Assembly (NCBI GenBank): GCA_000750105.3
Contig: JPHH03000032.1
Span: 62,001 to 126,000 of the forward strand
DNA from: Tolypocladium sp. Sup5 PDA-1
Taxonomy: Eukaryota > Ascomycota > Sordariomycetes > Hypocreales > Ophiocordycipitaceae
Reading direction: 5' to 3'
Length of the DNA: 64,000 bases
Shown here: one piece after another, positions 34,436 through 44,544 of the stretch
Position numbering within the stretch: position 1 is the stretch's first letter
Layout of the letters: each line of letters starts with the position of its first letter
The notes under the pieces: generated by a model
The model's input: only the letters and a program-made list of their open reading frames with translations
What the model was told of the DNA's origin: nothing
Database searches by the model: none
Translations under genes and position numbers: made by a program

Positions 34436-35007
34436 ATGGACGTGCTCAAGTTGCTGCTCCCACCGGGAAAGGGCGTCTTGCCCTACTACATGCTCATCGT
34501 AAGGCCCCTTCACAGCTCCGTCGCTGTCAAATCATTGCTCACCAGCCACAGCTCTCCGTCGTGTCCATCGGCAACTCCCTGCAGGCCTACGCGACGCTTC
34601 ACTTCTCGCGCCGCGTCTACAACGGCCGCTTCGTGCGCAACCCCAAGCTCCCGCCCGCCTCGGCCAGCTTCAACCCCGATGACGCCGTCAACAAGCTCGT
34701 GCGCGCCGCCGATCAGGCTGACCCCACGGCCGCGGACCAGATGACGCCCCTCGCCGGCCGCCTCTTCGGGACCTGGACGCTCATCACCTGCGTCGTGCGC
34801 TGCTACGCCGCGTACCACCTGCACCTGGGCCCCATGTACAACATCGCCATCTGGACCTACGTCGTGGCGCTGGGCCACTTTGCGAGCGAGCTGTTTGTCT
34901 TCAAGAGCATGACGTTTGGCCTTCCCCAGATCTTTCCGTTCACGCTGGCGAGCTGTGCCTTGATCTGGATGCCTATGGTTCGGGACTACTACGTCGAGAG
35001 CAACTAA
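34436..35007 (+). CDS. ERG28: Ergosterol biosynthesis scaffold protein Erg28
   Basis: Exons 34436-34498 and 34552-35007 (intron GTAAGG...CCACAG) give 172 aa. It starts MDVLKLLLPPGKGVLPYYML and has about four hydrophobic segments. Family blocks are SIGNSLQAYATLHFSRRVYNG, TPLAGRLFGTWTLITCVVR, IAIWTYVVALGHFASELFVF and the C-terminal RDYYV. Erg28 is an ER membrane scaffold that tethers the C-4 demethylation enzymes Erg25, Erg26 and Erg27. It lies 132 nt from, and convergent with, the GAL7-like gene. The start is the first ATG giving the usual short N-terminus; a longer upstream frame from 34288 lacks family features. Confidence 0.93.
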
Positions 35008-35139
35008 GAGCTGCCAGAGATGCGCCGGCGTAAAGTTCAGGGCTGATATAAATGGAGTAGGACTAGAATGTGGCCCGGGGAATGTCTTCAGGGTCTTGGC
35101 CATATCTGATGCAGGTAGGAATTCCATGTACATTATGCA

Positions 35140-36472
35140 TTATTGCTTCAGACTCTTCCGGTACAGCTCCCCGCCGCAGTCCCGCAGACGAGCCATGGCC
35201 TGCTCCGGAGTGATGTCCCGCTGCGGCTCGGCCATGAGCTCGTACCCGACGAGGAACTTCTTGACCGTCGCGGACCGCAGCAGCGGCGGGTAAAAGTGCA
35301 TGTGAAAGTACGCGTTCTCGACCTCCTCGGCGGTCCCCTGCAGTGGCGCCTGGTGGATGCCGGAGCTGTAGGGGAAGCTGCACTCGAAGAGGTTGTCGTA
35401 CCGCCGCGTCACCTCCTGGATGGCCTCGGCGAAGAGCAGCCGCTCCTCGGGCCTAAAGTCGACGAGCGAGCGGATGTGCCGCTTGGGCAGCACGAGCACC
35501 TCAAACGGCCACACGGCCCACCAGGGGCACACGACGACGAAGGCCGCGTTCTGCCACAGCACGCGCTCCTGCTTGGCCAGCTCGAGCTCGACGTAGTCGG
35601 CGAGCAGGTGGCGGCCGTGCTGCGCGCGGTACTTGGCCATCTGCGCGAGCTCCTTGCCGGGCTCCTCGGGCATCGTCGACGTGGTCCAGACCTGGCAGTG
35701 CGGGTGCGGGTTGGAGCAGCCCATGGCGGCGCCCTTGTTCTCAAAGATTTGCATGTACCGGTACTCGTCCCTGGGCACTGGCGCGGCGTCCCTGGGCATG
35801 GAGAGCTCGAGCGTCTGCGCCAGCTGGGAGAGCGGGTTCGAGGCGGACAGGTGGTTGGCGTAGATGCGAGTCCAGTGCTCGACGACGGGGAGGATGTCCC
35901 TGCCCGGCATGTCGGCGAGGGTCAGATGGTGCTTGGGCGAGAAGGTGAGGACGTAGCAGACGCCCTTGACGCCCTGGGCGCGGAGGAGGAGAGACTCGAG
36001 GTCTGGGGGGGTCAGCGATGGCCTGTTGGGTGAAAGGTGTAAGTGGATGGTACCATTGGAGGATGTCTCGGCCTCGTAGTCTGGCTGCTGCTCCTTGACG
36101 GCGCTGTAGTCGTTGACAAAGGCAAACGTCTTGTCGTAGCCGGGGTTCTTGTCACCTGCAGCGCGAGCATTGCCCGGGCACAGGTAGCACTGAAGGGGTC
36201 AGATTGGTCCGACCTGAGGCGATTTCAAGAGGCTCACCTTGGGGTCGTACTCTGGCAGCTGGTTGGGAACAGCTGCCTCTTGCGCTCCTCTTGTTGTGAC
36301 GAGCCATGTTAGATGCCATGAATATGCGAAAACTTGGCTCGTCCCCTGCCGCCGAGTCGGGATTTACTCACTGCCATGGGCGCTTCGTCCGATGGGGGGA
36401 GACGAGGAGCCAGCTGTCAGTGAGCGGGTTGTACCGCCGGTGGGAGATGTCGTCAAGGATCTTGTCAGGCAT
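35140..36472 (-). CDS. GAL7: Galactose-1-phosphate uridylyltransferase
   Basis: Exons 36472-36372, 36289-36238, 36189-36054 and 36002-35140 give 383 aa. It starts MPDKILDDISHRRYNPLTDSW and continues LVSPHRTKRPWQG. The zinc site CYLCPGN and the histidine-triad-like active site SNPHPHCQVW (catalytic His in HPH) are present, as are KHHLTLADM, GIHQAPL and AYFHMHFYPPL. It transfers UMP from UDP-glucose to galactose-1-phosphate in the Leloir pathway. No GAL1 or GAL10 gene is adjacent, as usual for filamentous fungi. Intron 3 (51 nt) is a multiple of three and stop-free. It is judged an intron because splicing restores SSNDLESLLLRAQGV and a CTGACC branch is present. Confidence 0.95.
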
Positions 36473-37425
36473 GGTACGGTGCTTTCTCAAGGTACGGCAC
36501 TCAAAAGAATAACAGAATCAGGAACCACAGGCTCAAGAGAGATGAAAATTTAAAAAAAAAAATCAATTTGAAAGAAGCTTGAGGCTCGACACTGACGAGA
36601 GCTGGCAGCAACTCAAATAGAGGATGTGATGTTGTGTAACAGCAGCTCGTCGCGGTTGGTTGGTGCGCTTATAGCACCTGGCGTCGCCCGAACTGGGTCC
36701 GGCTCGGGGAAGACTTCGGGCCTTCCTCCGCAGGCGGTGGATCAGGCGTGGCAGGGGGTGCTGTGTTTGGAGCTGCAGATGCCAGCAGTGACGTCCAGTC
36801 TATGTAGTCCGTAGAGCCCGCTGTTGGGGAGTGAACCAGGGTCCGCGAATGACTGCTTTCCATTTATACCAATCAAATAGAATACGCAGATGAAAGAATA
36901 CCATTACAATCTTGAGGTTACAGAGACACATTACGGATACCAGCTGCTCATTATCAGTGCTCATTCGCGATGAGAAGCCAACAGTCGATGCCCCTCTATT
37001 AATTACCCCGCCGAGAAAAGCTCCGGTGCCCATGCTGAAACCAAGCCCGTGGTTCGCGTCAGTCACGTGATGTATCCATAGTTGGATAAGCATCCGAATC
37101 GGGAAAGGCGCCTTCCCCGGTCGTTGCCTCGCGGCTCCGTCTCAGATTCGGCGCATCACCGCATCGCGACATCCGCGCCAAATATCCGACCTCAGGCGAC
37201 GAGCTGACGCCGCGATTCCATCAAACACGACATCCCACGCATCCATTTCCATCAAAATACACGTCGCATCGCGCTTCCCTCCACCAGCGCTCCCGTCTCG
37301 AGCCAGTTCTGCGCCCCCAATCGCGCCGCCGGTCGACGTCATCGCCGTTGGCGATTGTCAGCCGATAGACCAGGCGGGAGTGCCGCAGAGGAGCTCCCCA
37401 CATCCCAGCAGCGTGGCGGTGGCAG
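36473..37425. other. Divergent intergenic region, 0.95 kb
   Basis: It lies between GAL7 and ADA2 starts and presumably holds both promoters. An A-run sits at about 36550-36562. No coding signal is supported. Confidence 0.5.
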
Positions 37426-39048
37426 ATGGGCGTCATTAGGAAGAAGACGGTGACGAGGGGAGGAGAGGGTGGCGTCAAATACGTATGCGACGTGTGTTCG
37501 TCCGACATTACATCAACGGTGTGTATCATCCGTCGCCGTTCCGCGTCTACTACAGTCAAATACTGACCCAGTGTCGCGTCCCAGGTTCGCATTAGGTGTG
37601 CAGACCCGGCATGCTCCGACTTCGACCTCTGTGTCTCGTGCTTCGCCAAAGGCGAGTCCCGCAACGCCCATGACCCTGCGACACATGCGTTCCGCGTCAT
37701 CGAGCAGAATTCCTTCCCCATATTCAGCCGAGAATGGGGCGCCGACGAGGAGCTGTTGCTCTTGGAGGGCGCCGAGATCTACGGCCTCGGCTCCTGGGCT
37801 GACATTGCCGACCACATCGGGGGCTTCCGCGACAAGGACGAGGTTCGCGAGCACTACCTGGAAACATATGTGGATTCGCCCAGCTTTCCCCTCCCCAAAC
37901 GATGCAGCCCCCACGATTGTGAGCTCGCCAACGAAGTGCCTCGCGAGGAGTTCCAGGCACGGAAAAAGCGGCGGATAGAGGATCGGCGGGAAAAGGCAAA
38001 GAACGCCCCCGCCCTCCAGCCCAAGACGAAGCCCACGGCCAGTGTCCCCAGCTGCCACGAAATCCAGGGCTACATGCCAGGTCGGCTAGAGTTTGAGACG
38101 GAATACGCCAACGAGGCCGAAGAGGCGGTGCAGCACATGCAGTTTGACCCGGGCGATGGCCTGAACCCGCGCACTGCTGAGCTCGAACCGGAGATGGAGC
38201 TCAAGTTGACCGTCATGGAAATCTACAATTGCCGGCTCACGCAGCGTGTGGAGCGCAAAAAGGTCGTCTTCGAACACGACCTGCTAGACTACAGGGAGAA
38301 CACGAAGCTAGAGAAGAGGCGAAACAAGGAGGAAAAGGACCTCCTGCAAAAGGCGAAGCCGTTCGCCCGGATCATGAACCACAAGGACTTTGAGGACCTC
38401 AACCAGGGTCTGATCGACGAGCTTAATCTCCGACAAGCCATTAGCCAGCTCCAAGATTGGCGCAGCATGCGCATCGGCGACTTGCGGAGCGGAGAGAAGT
38501 ACGAGACGGAAAAGGGGCAGCGCATACAGAAGGCGATACCAATGGGCTCCATGGACAGGGAACGGCTGGCGTCCAACCAGCGATCGAAACAGGTGCCGCC
38601 TCCAGAACCGATGAGCGGAGCAGCGCTTCTCATCGCACCCGAACTGGCCATCCGGCCGGCGCCCCAGACGAACGGCGAGGTCAATGGTGACAGCGGCAAG
38701 CCCCTGACCAATGGCCACACCAACGGTGTCAATGGCGTCAACGGCCATGGACCTGCGAAGCCAAAGTACGCGCCGCAGCCCATCTCGGGAGTGCAGCCGC
38801 TGCAGCTGAGCCAGGACAACGCGCCGGACCTGCACCTGCTGACGACAGAAGAAGCCAAGCTGTGCGAGGTGGTCCGGCTGCAGCCGAAGCCGTACCTGAT
38901 GATCAAGGAGCAGATTCTCAAAGAGGCTCTGAAGACGAACGGGACGCTGAAGAAGAAGCAGGCCAAGGAGATATGCCGGCTGGATACGCAAAAAGGCGCC
39001 AGGATATTCGACTTTTTCATCAATGCCGGGTGGGTGGGCAAGGCTTGA
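37426..39048 (+). CDS. ADA2: SAGA/ADA histone acetyltransferase adaptor Ada2
   Basis: Exons 37426-37518 and 37585-39048 give 518 aa. The N-terminal ZZ zinc finger spans the intron: YVCDVCSSDIT joins VRIRCADPACSDFDLCVSCF, followed by ESRNAHDPATHAFRVIEQ. The SANT domain is EWGADEELLLLEGAEIYGLGSW through HYLETYV. Then come the ADA box region (IQGYMPGRLEFETEYANEAE), an asparagine/glycine-rich linker (TNGHTNGVNGVNGHG) and a C-terminal SWIRM domain (EAKLCEVVRLQPKPYLMIKE ... ARIFDFFINAGW). It bridges Gcn5 and Ada3 in the acetyltransferase module and acts in the nucleus on promoters. Confidence 0.95.
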
Positions 39049-39549
39049 TTTGACCTGGTCACGAGGCGCTTGTGCACGGAGGATGAGTTGCCTCGGAGGG
39101 CGTGTTGGCCCTAGACGATTCCCTGTATTTTATGACGTCGTTATGACCCTGGTTAGCGAGCTTTGCTGCTTCGATTGATACACCTTTATCCAGGACGAAC
39201 TTATGCGAAGATCGCTGAAAGCATGTTTATGTTCTATTGACGATTTTGCAAAGATACGGTAGTATTTGACTTCATATCACTATTAGTCTCTCTTGGGACC
39301 ACACCTCTATCTTAACCACACTCTCTTCTATCAACTTCCCCATGTACAGTCACCGTTCGGGCGGCACACGCTATCGGGAGAGATCTTGCATCGCCTTGCC
39401 GGTGTGCCGGACGACGTGTATACAGTTGCACTGATGACATCCTATCGGCTAGGTTAGTTCTATCGCAAAGGTAAACTCATATAGCAACATTTATTAGTCT
39501 TGTTGTTGAGTTGTGTTGGAGCAACAACTGCTATTGTCATGTTCCCGTA
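39049..39549. other. Convergent intergenic spacer
   Basis: This is 3' flanking DNA of ADA2 and the next minus-strand gene. It is moderately AT-rich with no ORF of interest. Confidence 0.5.
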
Positions 39550-40227
39550 CTAGCTCTGTATCTGCTCGCTACCAGGCCATTCAAACCTCAACATACCCGA
39601 CTTATCATTGTCCATCTCTTCTCTCATTCTCGCCTCGAATGCAATAGTATTTGCTCTAGTAAACATCTCCGATTGACCGAATGTCGTAACGCTCCTGATA
39701 ACTATGCTTCTTAACTTTGGAAGATGCTCGATTACATCGTTCCATGCCGAACAATAATTGATCTCATGCAGAGGATACCACGTTTGTGCATTCTTTCTGC
39801 TCCTTACCCATTCGACGTTCAATTCAATAGCACCAATGCACCATCTTTGATCACAATTCAACCCAGACACGAACTTGCGTAGATGTTCCGAATGCTGGAA
39901 GCGCAAAGTATTCCTTCCATAGAATACCTCGATTCCTGCAAAGTACAACGCCCGGCAAGCAAGTAGAACACCAAGGAGAGGCGAGCGTGATCTGCCAACG
40001 GTTGTGTTCTTTTTCTTCTCGAATCGGAGTTTGGAGTGTAGCATAAGGGGCTTGTCCTGGACAACGACATCGTCGACGATGATAAGGAGGAGCTCGTGCG
40101 GAAGTCGAAGCAAGGGTGAGAGTTGTTGCCGCTGTTGGTGACGTGCGATTGGTAAGGCAGCGTCCTCCTCTTTCGAACTCTCTTTCAAAGTTGAGAGGCG
40201 CTTTCGTTTGCGATTAAAGGCGGTCAT
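39550..40227 (-). CDS. DUF7730-like fungal protein
   Basis: This is a single exon of 225 aa from ATG 40227 (MTAFNRKRKRLSTLKESS). A basic, probably disordered N-terminus leads to SPLLRLPHELLLIIVDDVVV, which resembles the first helix of an F-box. The block LLGVLLACRALYFAGIEVFYGRNTLRF is typical of the large fungal DUF7730/F-box-like group, where a short LP-E-L-I motif is followed by 'L-CR-Y-E---YY--NTF'. LPKLRSIVIR may be part of a leucine-rich segment. A protein-interaction or ubiquitin-ligase adaptor role is the usual guess but is not proved. Base composition is a little more AT-rich than the housekeeping neighbours. Confidence 0.65.
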   Translation of the reverse strand: MTAFNRKRKRLSTLKESSKEEDAALPIARHQQRQQLSPLLRLPHELLLIIVDDVVVQDKPLMLHSKLRFEKKKNTTVGRSRSPLLGVLLACRALYFAGIEVFYGRNTLRFQHSEHLRKFVSGLNCDQRWCIGAIELNVEWVRSRKNAQTWYPLHEINYCSAWNDVIEHLPKLRSIVIRSVTTFGQSEMFTRANTIAFEARMREEMDNDKSGMLRFEWPGSEQIQS

Positions 40228-40814
40228 GGCTCCTTTGGCTTCTGAACGGGCGGCAAGGGTAGAAACAGGAAGGGGGGGGATGTCCTGCCGTAGTTATCCT
40301 CTTTTCTAGGCGGGCGACTATTAGTGCAACCCCTCTTTCGGCTCCCGGGAAAGGCGCACTGGCAGCTGGCGCCATTTGATGCATTAGCTGACAGGCCGCA
40401 GAAGTTACATCCTTCTCTCCTGCCTATCCGGGGCAGGTCCTTGCCGATATCCCGTGTGCTTGTTATATCCTCGCTTGGTTGGCCGCCATTATTGGAGCCT
40501 GGGGCGGTAAAGCGGCATGAACCCTGTCTTGCAGCGAGATGACTGCAGACCTCGTATGCAGTCTCAACTGCTGTGCTGCAAAGGCACGAAGGTCTGCACG
40601 CGTGTACGTCTGAAAGGGTTACAAGCTTCCCGTAAGGAGAAGTAACGAAAGTGAAAGGTCGATTCAACGTGCAGTGGCGTAGGAAGATAGCTCCGGCTTT
40701 GCCGCTTCGGCCTTTCACTTACTTATCCCCCGCTGCTCGAATTCTTCGAGAGCAGCTTGCACTCTCGAATCCGCGCCTACCTACGTACACTGTCAACAAT
40801 ACTACTACGCGATC
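40228..40814. other. Divergent intergenic region
   Basis: It lies between the DUF7730-like and DUF1993 genes. An inverted pair around 40735-40757 (GCTGCTCGAATTCTTCGAGAGCAGC-like, imperfect) is notable, but no function is assigned. Confidence 0.45.
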
Positions 40815-41514
40815 ATGGTCAGGCCCGTGCTATACGAAGTCAGTGTACCTTTTTTTCGCAAGGCTTTGCGGAACCAGGTTCAGATCTTGAAGAAAGGAGA
40901 AGACTGGTGTAGAGAAAATGGCCACGAAATTTCGATGCTCAGCGAAGTAACCTTGGGACCCGATATGTTTGTATGGAACCCACACATCTTCCTTTGTACT
41001 CTGTGACTGTAGTCACTACTGCTGACCTGAAATCCACGGCTACTTTTCACAGGCTCTTCCGTTCCACGTGCAGTTCTGCACCTATAACGCTGTCCAATTG
41101 CTCATTGACCTGGGTATCGTGGATACGGAGAGCCTACCTATCGCAAACGACGAACAGCCGATGGACGAGCTCATCGCTCGGCCAGAGCAAACGCTTAAGC
41201 TCCTCGATCAGGCATTGCCGGAAAATTTTGCAGAAAAAGAGAGCAATATGATTGAAATCAACATGGGTGCTTTCTCGCTCACCCGGACCGCCATTGATTA
41301 TGTTCATGAGATTAGTCTCCCAAGTTTGTAAGTGCTCCCTCCACTTCTCATGCCAACATGTAACGAATGACCATCCTGGTCCTTTAAAATAATAAGAAGG
41401 TACCGCGATTAACGTTATTGTTGTAACAGCTGGTTTCATCACACGATGGTCTATAGCATTCTGCGGGCTCAAGGTGTGCCGCTCACAAAGCAACTCTATC
41501 TTTCCGCGTGGTAA
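40815..41514 (+). CDS. DUF1993-domain protein
   Basis: Exons 40815-40970, 41053-41327 and 41430-41514 give 171 aa. MVRPVLYEVSVPFFRKALRN and ILKKGEDW match the start of DUF1993 proteins. SEVTLGPDMFALPFHVQF is the conserved central motif and is restored only by splicing intron 1 (TTT|GTATGG...CACAG|GCT). The C-terminal FWFHHTMVYSILRAQGVPL is likewise restored by intron 2. DUF1993 proteins belong to the DinB/YfiT-like four-helix-bundle group and are widespread in fungi and bacteria with no established activity. The exon structure was assembled here from three separate reading frames. Confidence 0.88.
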
Positions 41515-41940
41515 ATACAACTACCTTGCATGATCTCAGATTGGGCGAGACCGAGGCAGGGGTACTGTCCTGGGTTGTATCTGTAACGGTATGGCGCAGC
41601 CCTGAGCGTATGAGATCCATACAGAGCATGAGATTCAGAATGGGCAGCTCGACCATGTGGTGTGAAGATGTGGTCAAATGAGCGGAAGCCTGAGACGAAA
41701 CAAGCAGACGCAATGGCCGCATTTGCTAAAATGGTTACAAGACATTGTCGTTCTTGTCATGACGAACATGCTCCATGTTGCCTATGGGTGTTGGAGATGA
41801 GTCAAGGAGAGGTCTTTTGTTGTGCAGCCAAGCCATGTGGTGCAAATTGTAAAGAGTGGAGCCACACGTGCCGAACTTGCCAGCGCCGCCCCAGATGTCG
41901 ACTTCCGATGAGCCTCACGAGTCACCATCGGCCGCAGCTC
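41515..41940. other. Intergenic region
   Basis: It separates the DUF1993 gene from the rhodanese-like gene. No ORF is supported. Confidence 0.45.
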
Positions 41941-42522
41941 ATGCTCCCTTCTAGAATCATCCGCCCGCAAGCCACAGCACCAGCCCGCGCCATGTCCGCC
42001 GCCAGCATCGCGAGCCTGCAGCGCATGTCTGCCAGGGCGCTGTCCGAGCAGATGCTCAAGGAGCGCGAGGCCGCAGACCCGACGTTTGCAGTCATCGACG
42101 TCCGTGACGACGGTATGTCTGCCTCACTCACCGCCTTGTTCATCCTTCCTTTAATGGGGGAGATCAAGTACGAAAAGTACTGACTATATGCAGACTACAT
42201 CGGCGGGCACATCAGGGGCTCCACCAACGTCCCCAGCGTGCGGCTCGACGCCATGCTGCCGACGCTCGTGCGCCGCCTCAAGGACAAGAAGACGGTCGTC
42301 TTCCACTGCGCGCTCAGCCAGCAGCGCGGGCCCAGCGCGGCGCTGCGCTACCTGCGCGAGCGGGACAGCCTGCTGGCGGCCCTGGGCGAGGCGAAGGAGG
42401 CCGGCGCGGAGCAGCAGGGCGTGTACGTCCTGGACAGGGGCTTCGTCGGCTGGCAGGGGACGTACGGCGAGGACGAGCGGTTGACGGAGGGGTACAGGAA
42501 GGAGCTGTGGCTGAACTACTGA
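41941..42522 (+). CDS. Rhodanese-like phosphatase (Ych1/Arr2-like, Cdc25-type fold)
   Basis: Exons 41941-42112 and 42194-42522 give 166 aa, or 149 aa from the second in-frame ATG at 41992. After splicing, TFAVIDVRDDDYIGGHIRGS is the rhodanese start and VVFHCALSQQRGPSAA the active loop with C-X5-R geometry, as in Cdc25 phosphatases and yeast Ych1/Arr2. GVYVLDRGFVGWQ is the terminal block. It may dephosphorylate proteins or reduce arsenate; sequence alone cannot separate these. The extra 17 residues from ATG 41941 (MLPSRIIRPQATAPARA) contain three Arg and no acidic residue and could target mitochondria. Confidence 0.87.
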
Positions 42523-42898
42523 GGACGATATGGGGGGGTTGTTACGCGCTTTTGGTCGTACTGCGGGATGAGGATAAGGTAGGGAATCATGAGGTTTTAC
42601 GCGCTCCGGCCACAAGGTTTGGCGCGCGTCGAAGTATCAACGCCAAAGTCGGGGCTCAAGGTTCGGCGACGCGGTATCTGGCTTCGCGCCAGGGGCACCA
42701 CAGAGGCGCGTCGACCTTTATATACAGCCACGGTCCATGCTCTCGCGTTTCCTTTTACTCGAAAAAGTTTTCTCTTTCTCTCCTCATGGCGTTGCAGGCC
42801 CTTCACTCTTCAAGGCTGTAACATCATCATCAGCCAGGCGGCACCGGCCCCCAAAACCACCGCATACTGCGAACGCGGGAGCACGACTTGCATGCACC
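42523..42898. other. Intergenic region
   Basis: It holds the 3' UTR of the rhodanese gene and the promoter of the PY-motif protein. A TATATA motif lies near 42719-42725, about 175 nt before the ATG. Confidence 0.45.
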
Positions 42899-43597
42899 AT
42901 GGCTCCCCTGCCCGACCCGATTTTCCCAATCATACCAGCAGTCTTCATCTCCCACGCGGATCTCGACGCGGACGACGACAAGAAGGCCGGCGCCATCGTG
43001 CTGGCCGTCGTGCTCGGCGTGCTGGGCTTCCTGCTCCTCCTCGGGGCCGCCTGCTGGGCCGTCAGGACGGTCGCTAAGCTCCTCCAGCGCGTCCACGTGC
43101 CCGTCCCCTGGCGCCGCCGCCGCAGCCGCAGCATCATCAACCACCCCCCCGTCCGCCTGGAGACCCCGGACCCGGAGCGCCAGACAGTCCGCGTGTACCA
43201 GCGGTGCCGGGACGCCGGGCCCGCACGCCAGGCACACTTGAGCCGCCTGCCGGCGTACTCGGAGACGGACACGCTGCCGCCCCCCGCGTACGAGCGGGTC
43301 GACACGCTGCCCACGATGCCGCCGCCCTCGTACGGCAGCTGGAGGACGCTGCGCCGGGAACAGACGCACCCAACTGCGTCCACAGACACCCGCACCGGTC
43401 TGCGGCGTGCGCAGCCCCTGTCGAGCGTTGGGCACAACCGCCGCTGCCACCACTCGCAGTCGCAGCGGGACCGCACGACGGTGGACAGGATCGGCCCGGC
43501 CAGCCATGGGGATTCCAGGGCGAGTGAGCGACGGGAGCAGCGGTGGTGGAGAGAGACGGGCTATTCGCCAACGCAGAGCTATCATATCTTTATGTGA
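42899..43597 (+). CDS. Single-pass membrane protein with PY motifs
   Basis: This is a single exon of 232 aa. A short N-terminus (MAPLPDPIFPIIPAVFISHA) leads to one strong membrane segment at about 31-53 (AIVLAVVLGVLGFLLLLGAA), followed by an Arg-rich stop-transfer (PWRRRRSRS), which suggests a cytosolic C-terminus. The tail carries PPAY, PPSY and the related LPAY, in the repeat-like context SETDTLPPPAYERVDTLPTM. PPxY binds WW domains of Nedd4/Rsp5 ubiquitin ligases, and membrane proteins with this plan act as Rsp5 adaptors or substrates. That role is inferred. The last ~70 residues are basic and disordered. Confidence 0.72.
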   Translation: MAPLPDPIFPIIPAVFISHADLDADDDKKAGAIVLAVVLGVLGFLLLLGAACWAVRTVAKLLQRVHVPVPWRRRRSRSIINHPPVRLETPDPERQTVRVYQRCRDAGPARQAHLSRLPAYSETDTLPPPAYERVDTLPTMPPPSYGSWRTLRREQTHPTASTDTRTGLRRAQPLSSVGHNRRCHHSQSQRDRTTVDRIGPASHGDSRASERREQRWWRETGYSPTQSYHIFM

Positions 43598-44544
43598 TTT
43601 GCGAGCTTGGGCCGGACTTGCGGGTGTGGGTGGCTACAACGGGTTGTGGATTTGGCATGCCGGACGAGGAGATGTCTCATGGGCAGCGGGTGGCGGATAT
43701 ACCCCCGAGGCGGTAACTTGACTGCTGGTGTCTGCTGAAAGGTTGGGTTCCACGGGGTTGGGTTTCGTATTCTGTTGTTTCATTTGTTACGCTACTGCGT
43801 GGTTTTGTAATGGCTCGATTAGGGGAGTAGACGTGGTTTAACAAAATACATTTACAATCTTGTGCAAAAAGATTCACTCAACTTCGGGCATGCAAGTTAA
43901 CACACACTTCCATGATGGAACCCAAAATACCAAAATACAGAATCTTCAGACAAAAACACAAGGATCAAAAGTCAACTCCCCTAGAACTTCCGACCACAAG
44001 CCCTCAAGCAGAGCAGAGTGGCGGTTTCAATGAAACCAGCGCGTCCGTTCCCTGCTGGTAGAGCTCTGGCTTGCGGATGTGTAGCCTTGTTGTGGTTGAT
44101 GCGCCTGCGGTTGTGGATAGTACTGGGCTGGCCCTGGCAGACGATTCCTCACGCTTCAACGAGATCTTCCTTGAGCTGAAGAGCTGGCAGCATTGATCCT
44201 GTTCAATCTTCGGTGCCGGACGCCTGTCATTTCTTCGTGAGACCTCCTGACTTCGGAACGGGTCGTCTGCCTGGCGCTTGAAGACCCCAGGACAGGAAGA
44301 TCGAATCCTGCAACCCTGTTATTAGTTGTCGTGAGATGGCAATAAGGCAGAGGTTCAGAAGACACGGCGCTAAAGTAATACTGCCCCGCGTTTAACTCTC
44401 CCCTCAAGTCGCAGGATTCCAGCAACACCATCTTCCTCTTTACACCCATCCACCTGCTTCAAGATATCGCAGCATCTGGCTTTTTGTAGACAGCGGAGCC
44501 TTTTTGCACCTTGTTACTCTCCATCCTATTATCTTTGCCTGTGC
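43598..44544. other. Intergenic region, 0.95 kb
   Basis: No gene is supported. Short ORFs on the minus strand (44156-44449, 44440-44659) have no recognisable composition or motifs. Confidence 0.5.

Noticed and set aside
34256..34744. 162-aa ORF overlapping ERG28
   Set aside because: It is in another frame than the Erg28 exons and becomes Ser/Thr/Pro-rich shadow sequence after the first exon.
35143..36033. 296-aa plus-strand ORF opposite GAL7
   Set aside because: It is an antisense artefact of GC-rich third positions; the GAL7 active-site motifs are on the minus strand.
40735..40757. Imperfect inverted repeat upstream of the DUF1993 gene
   Set aside because: It is short and isolated, with no T-run or known binding pattern. 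It was noted only as part of the intergenic region.
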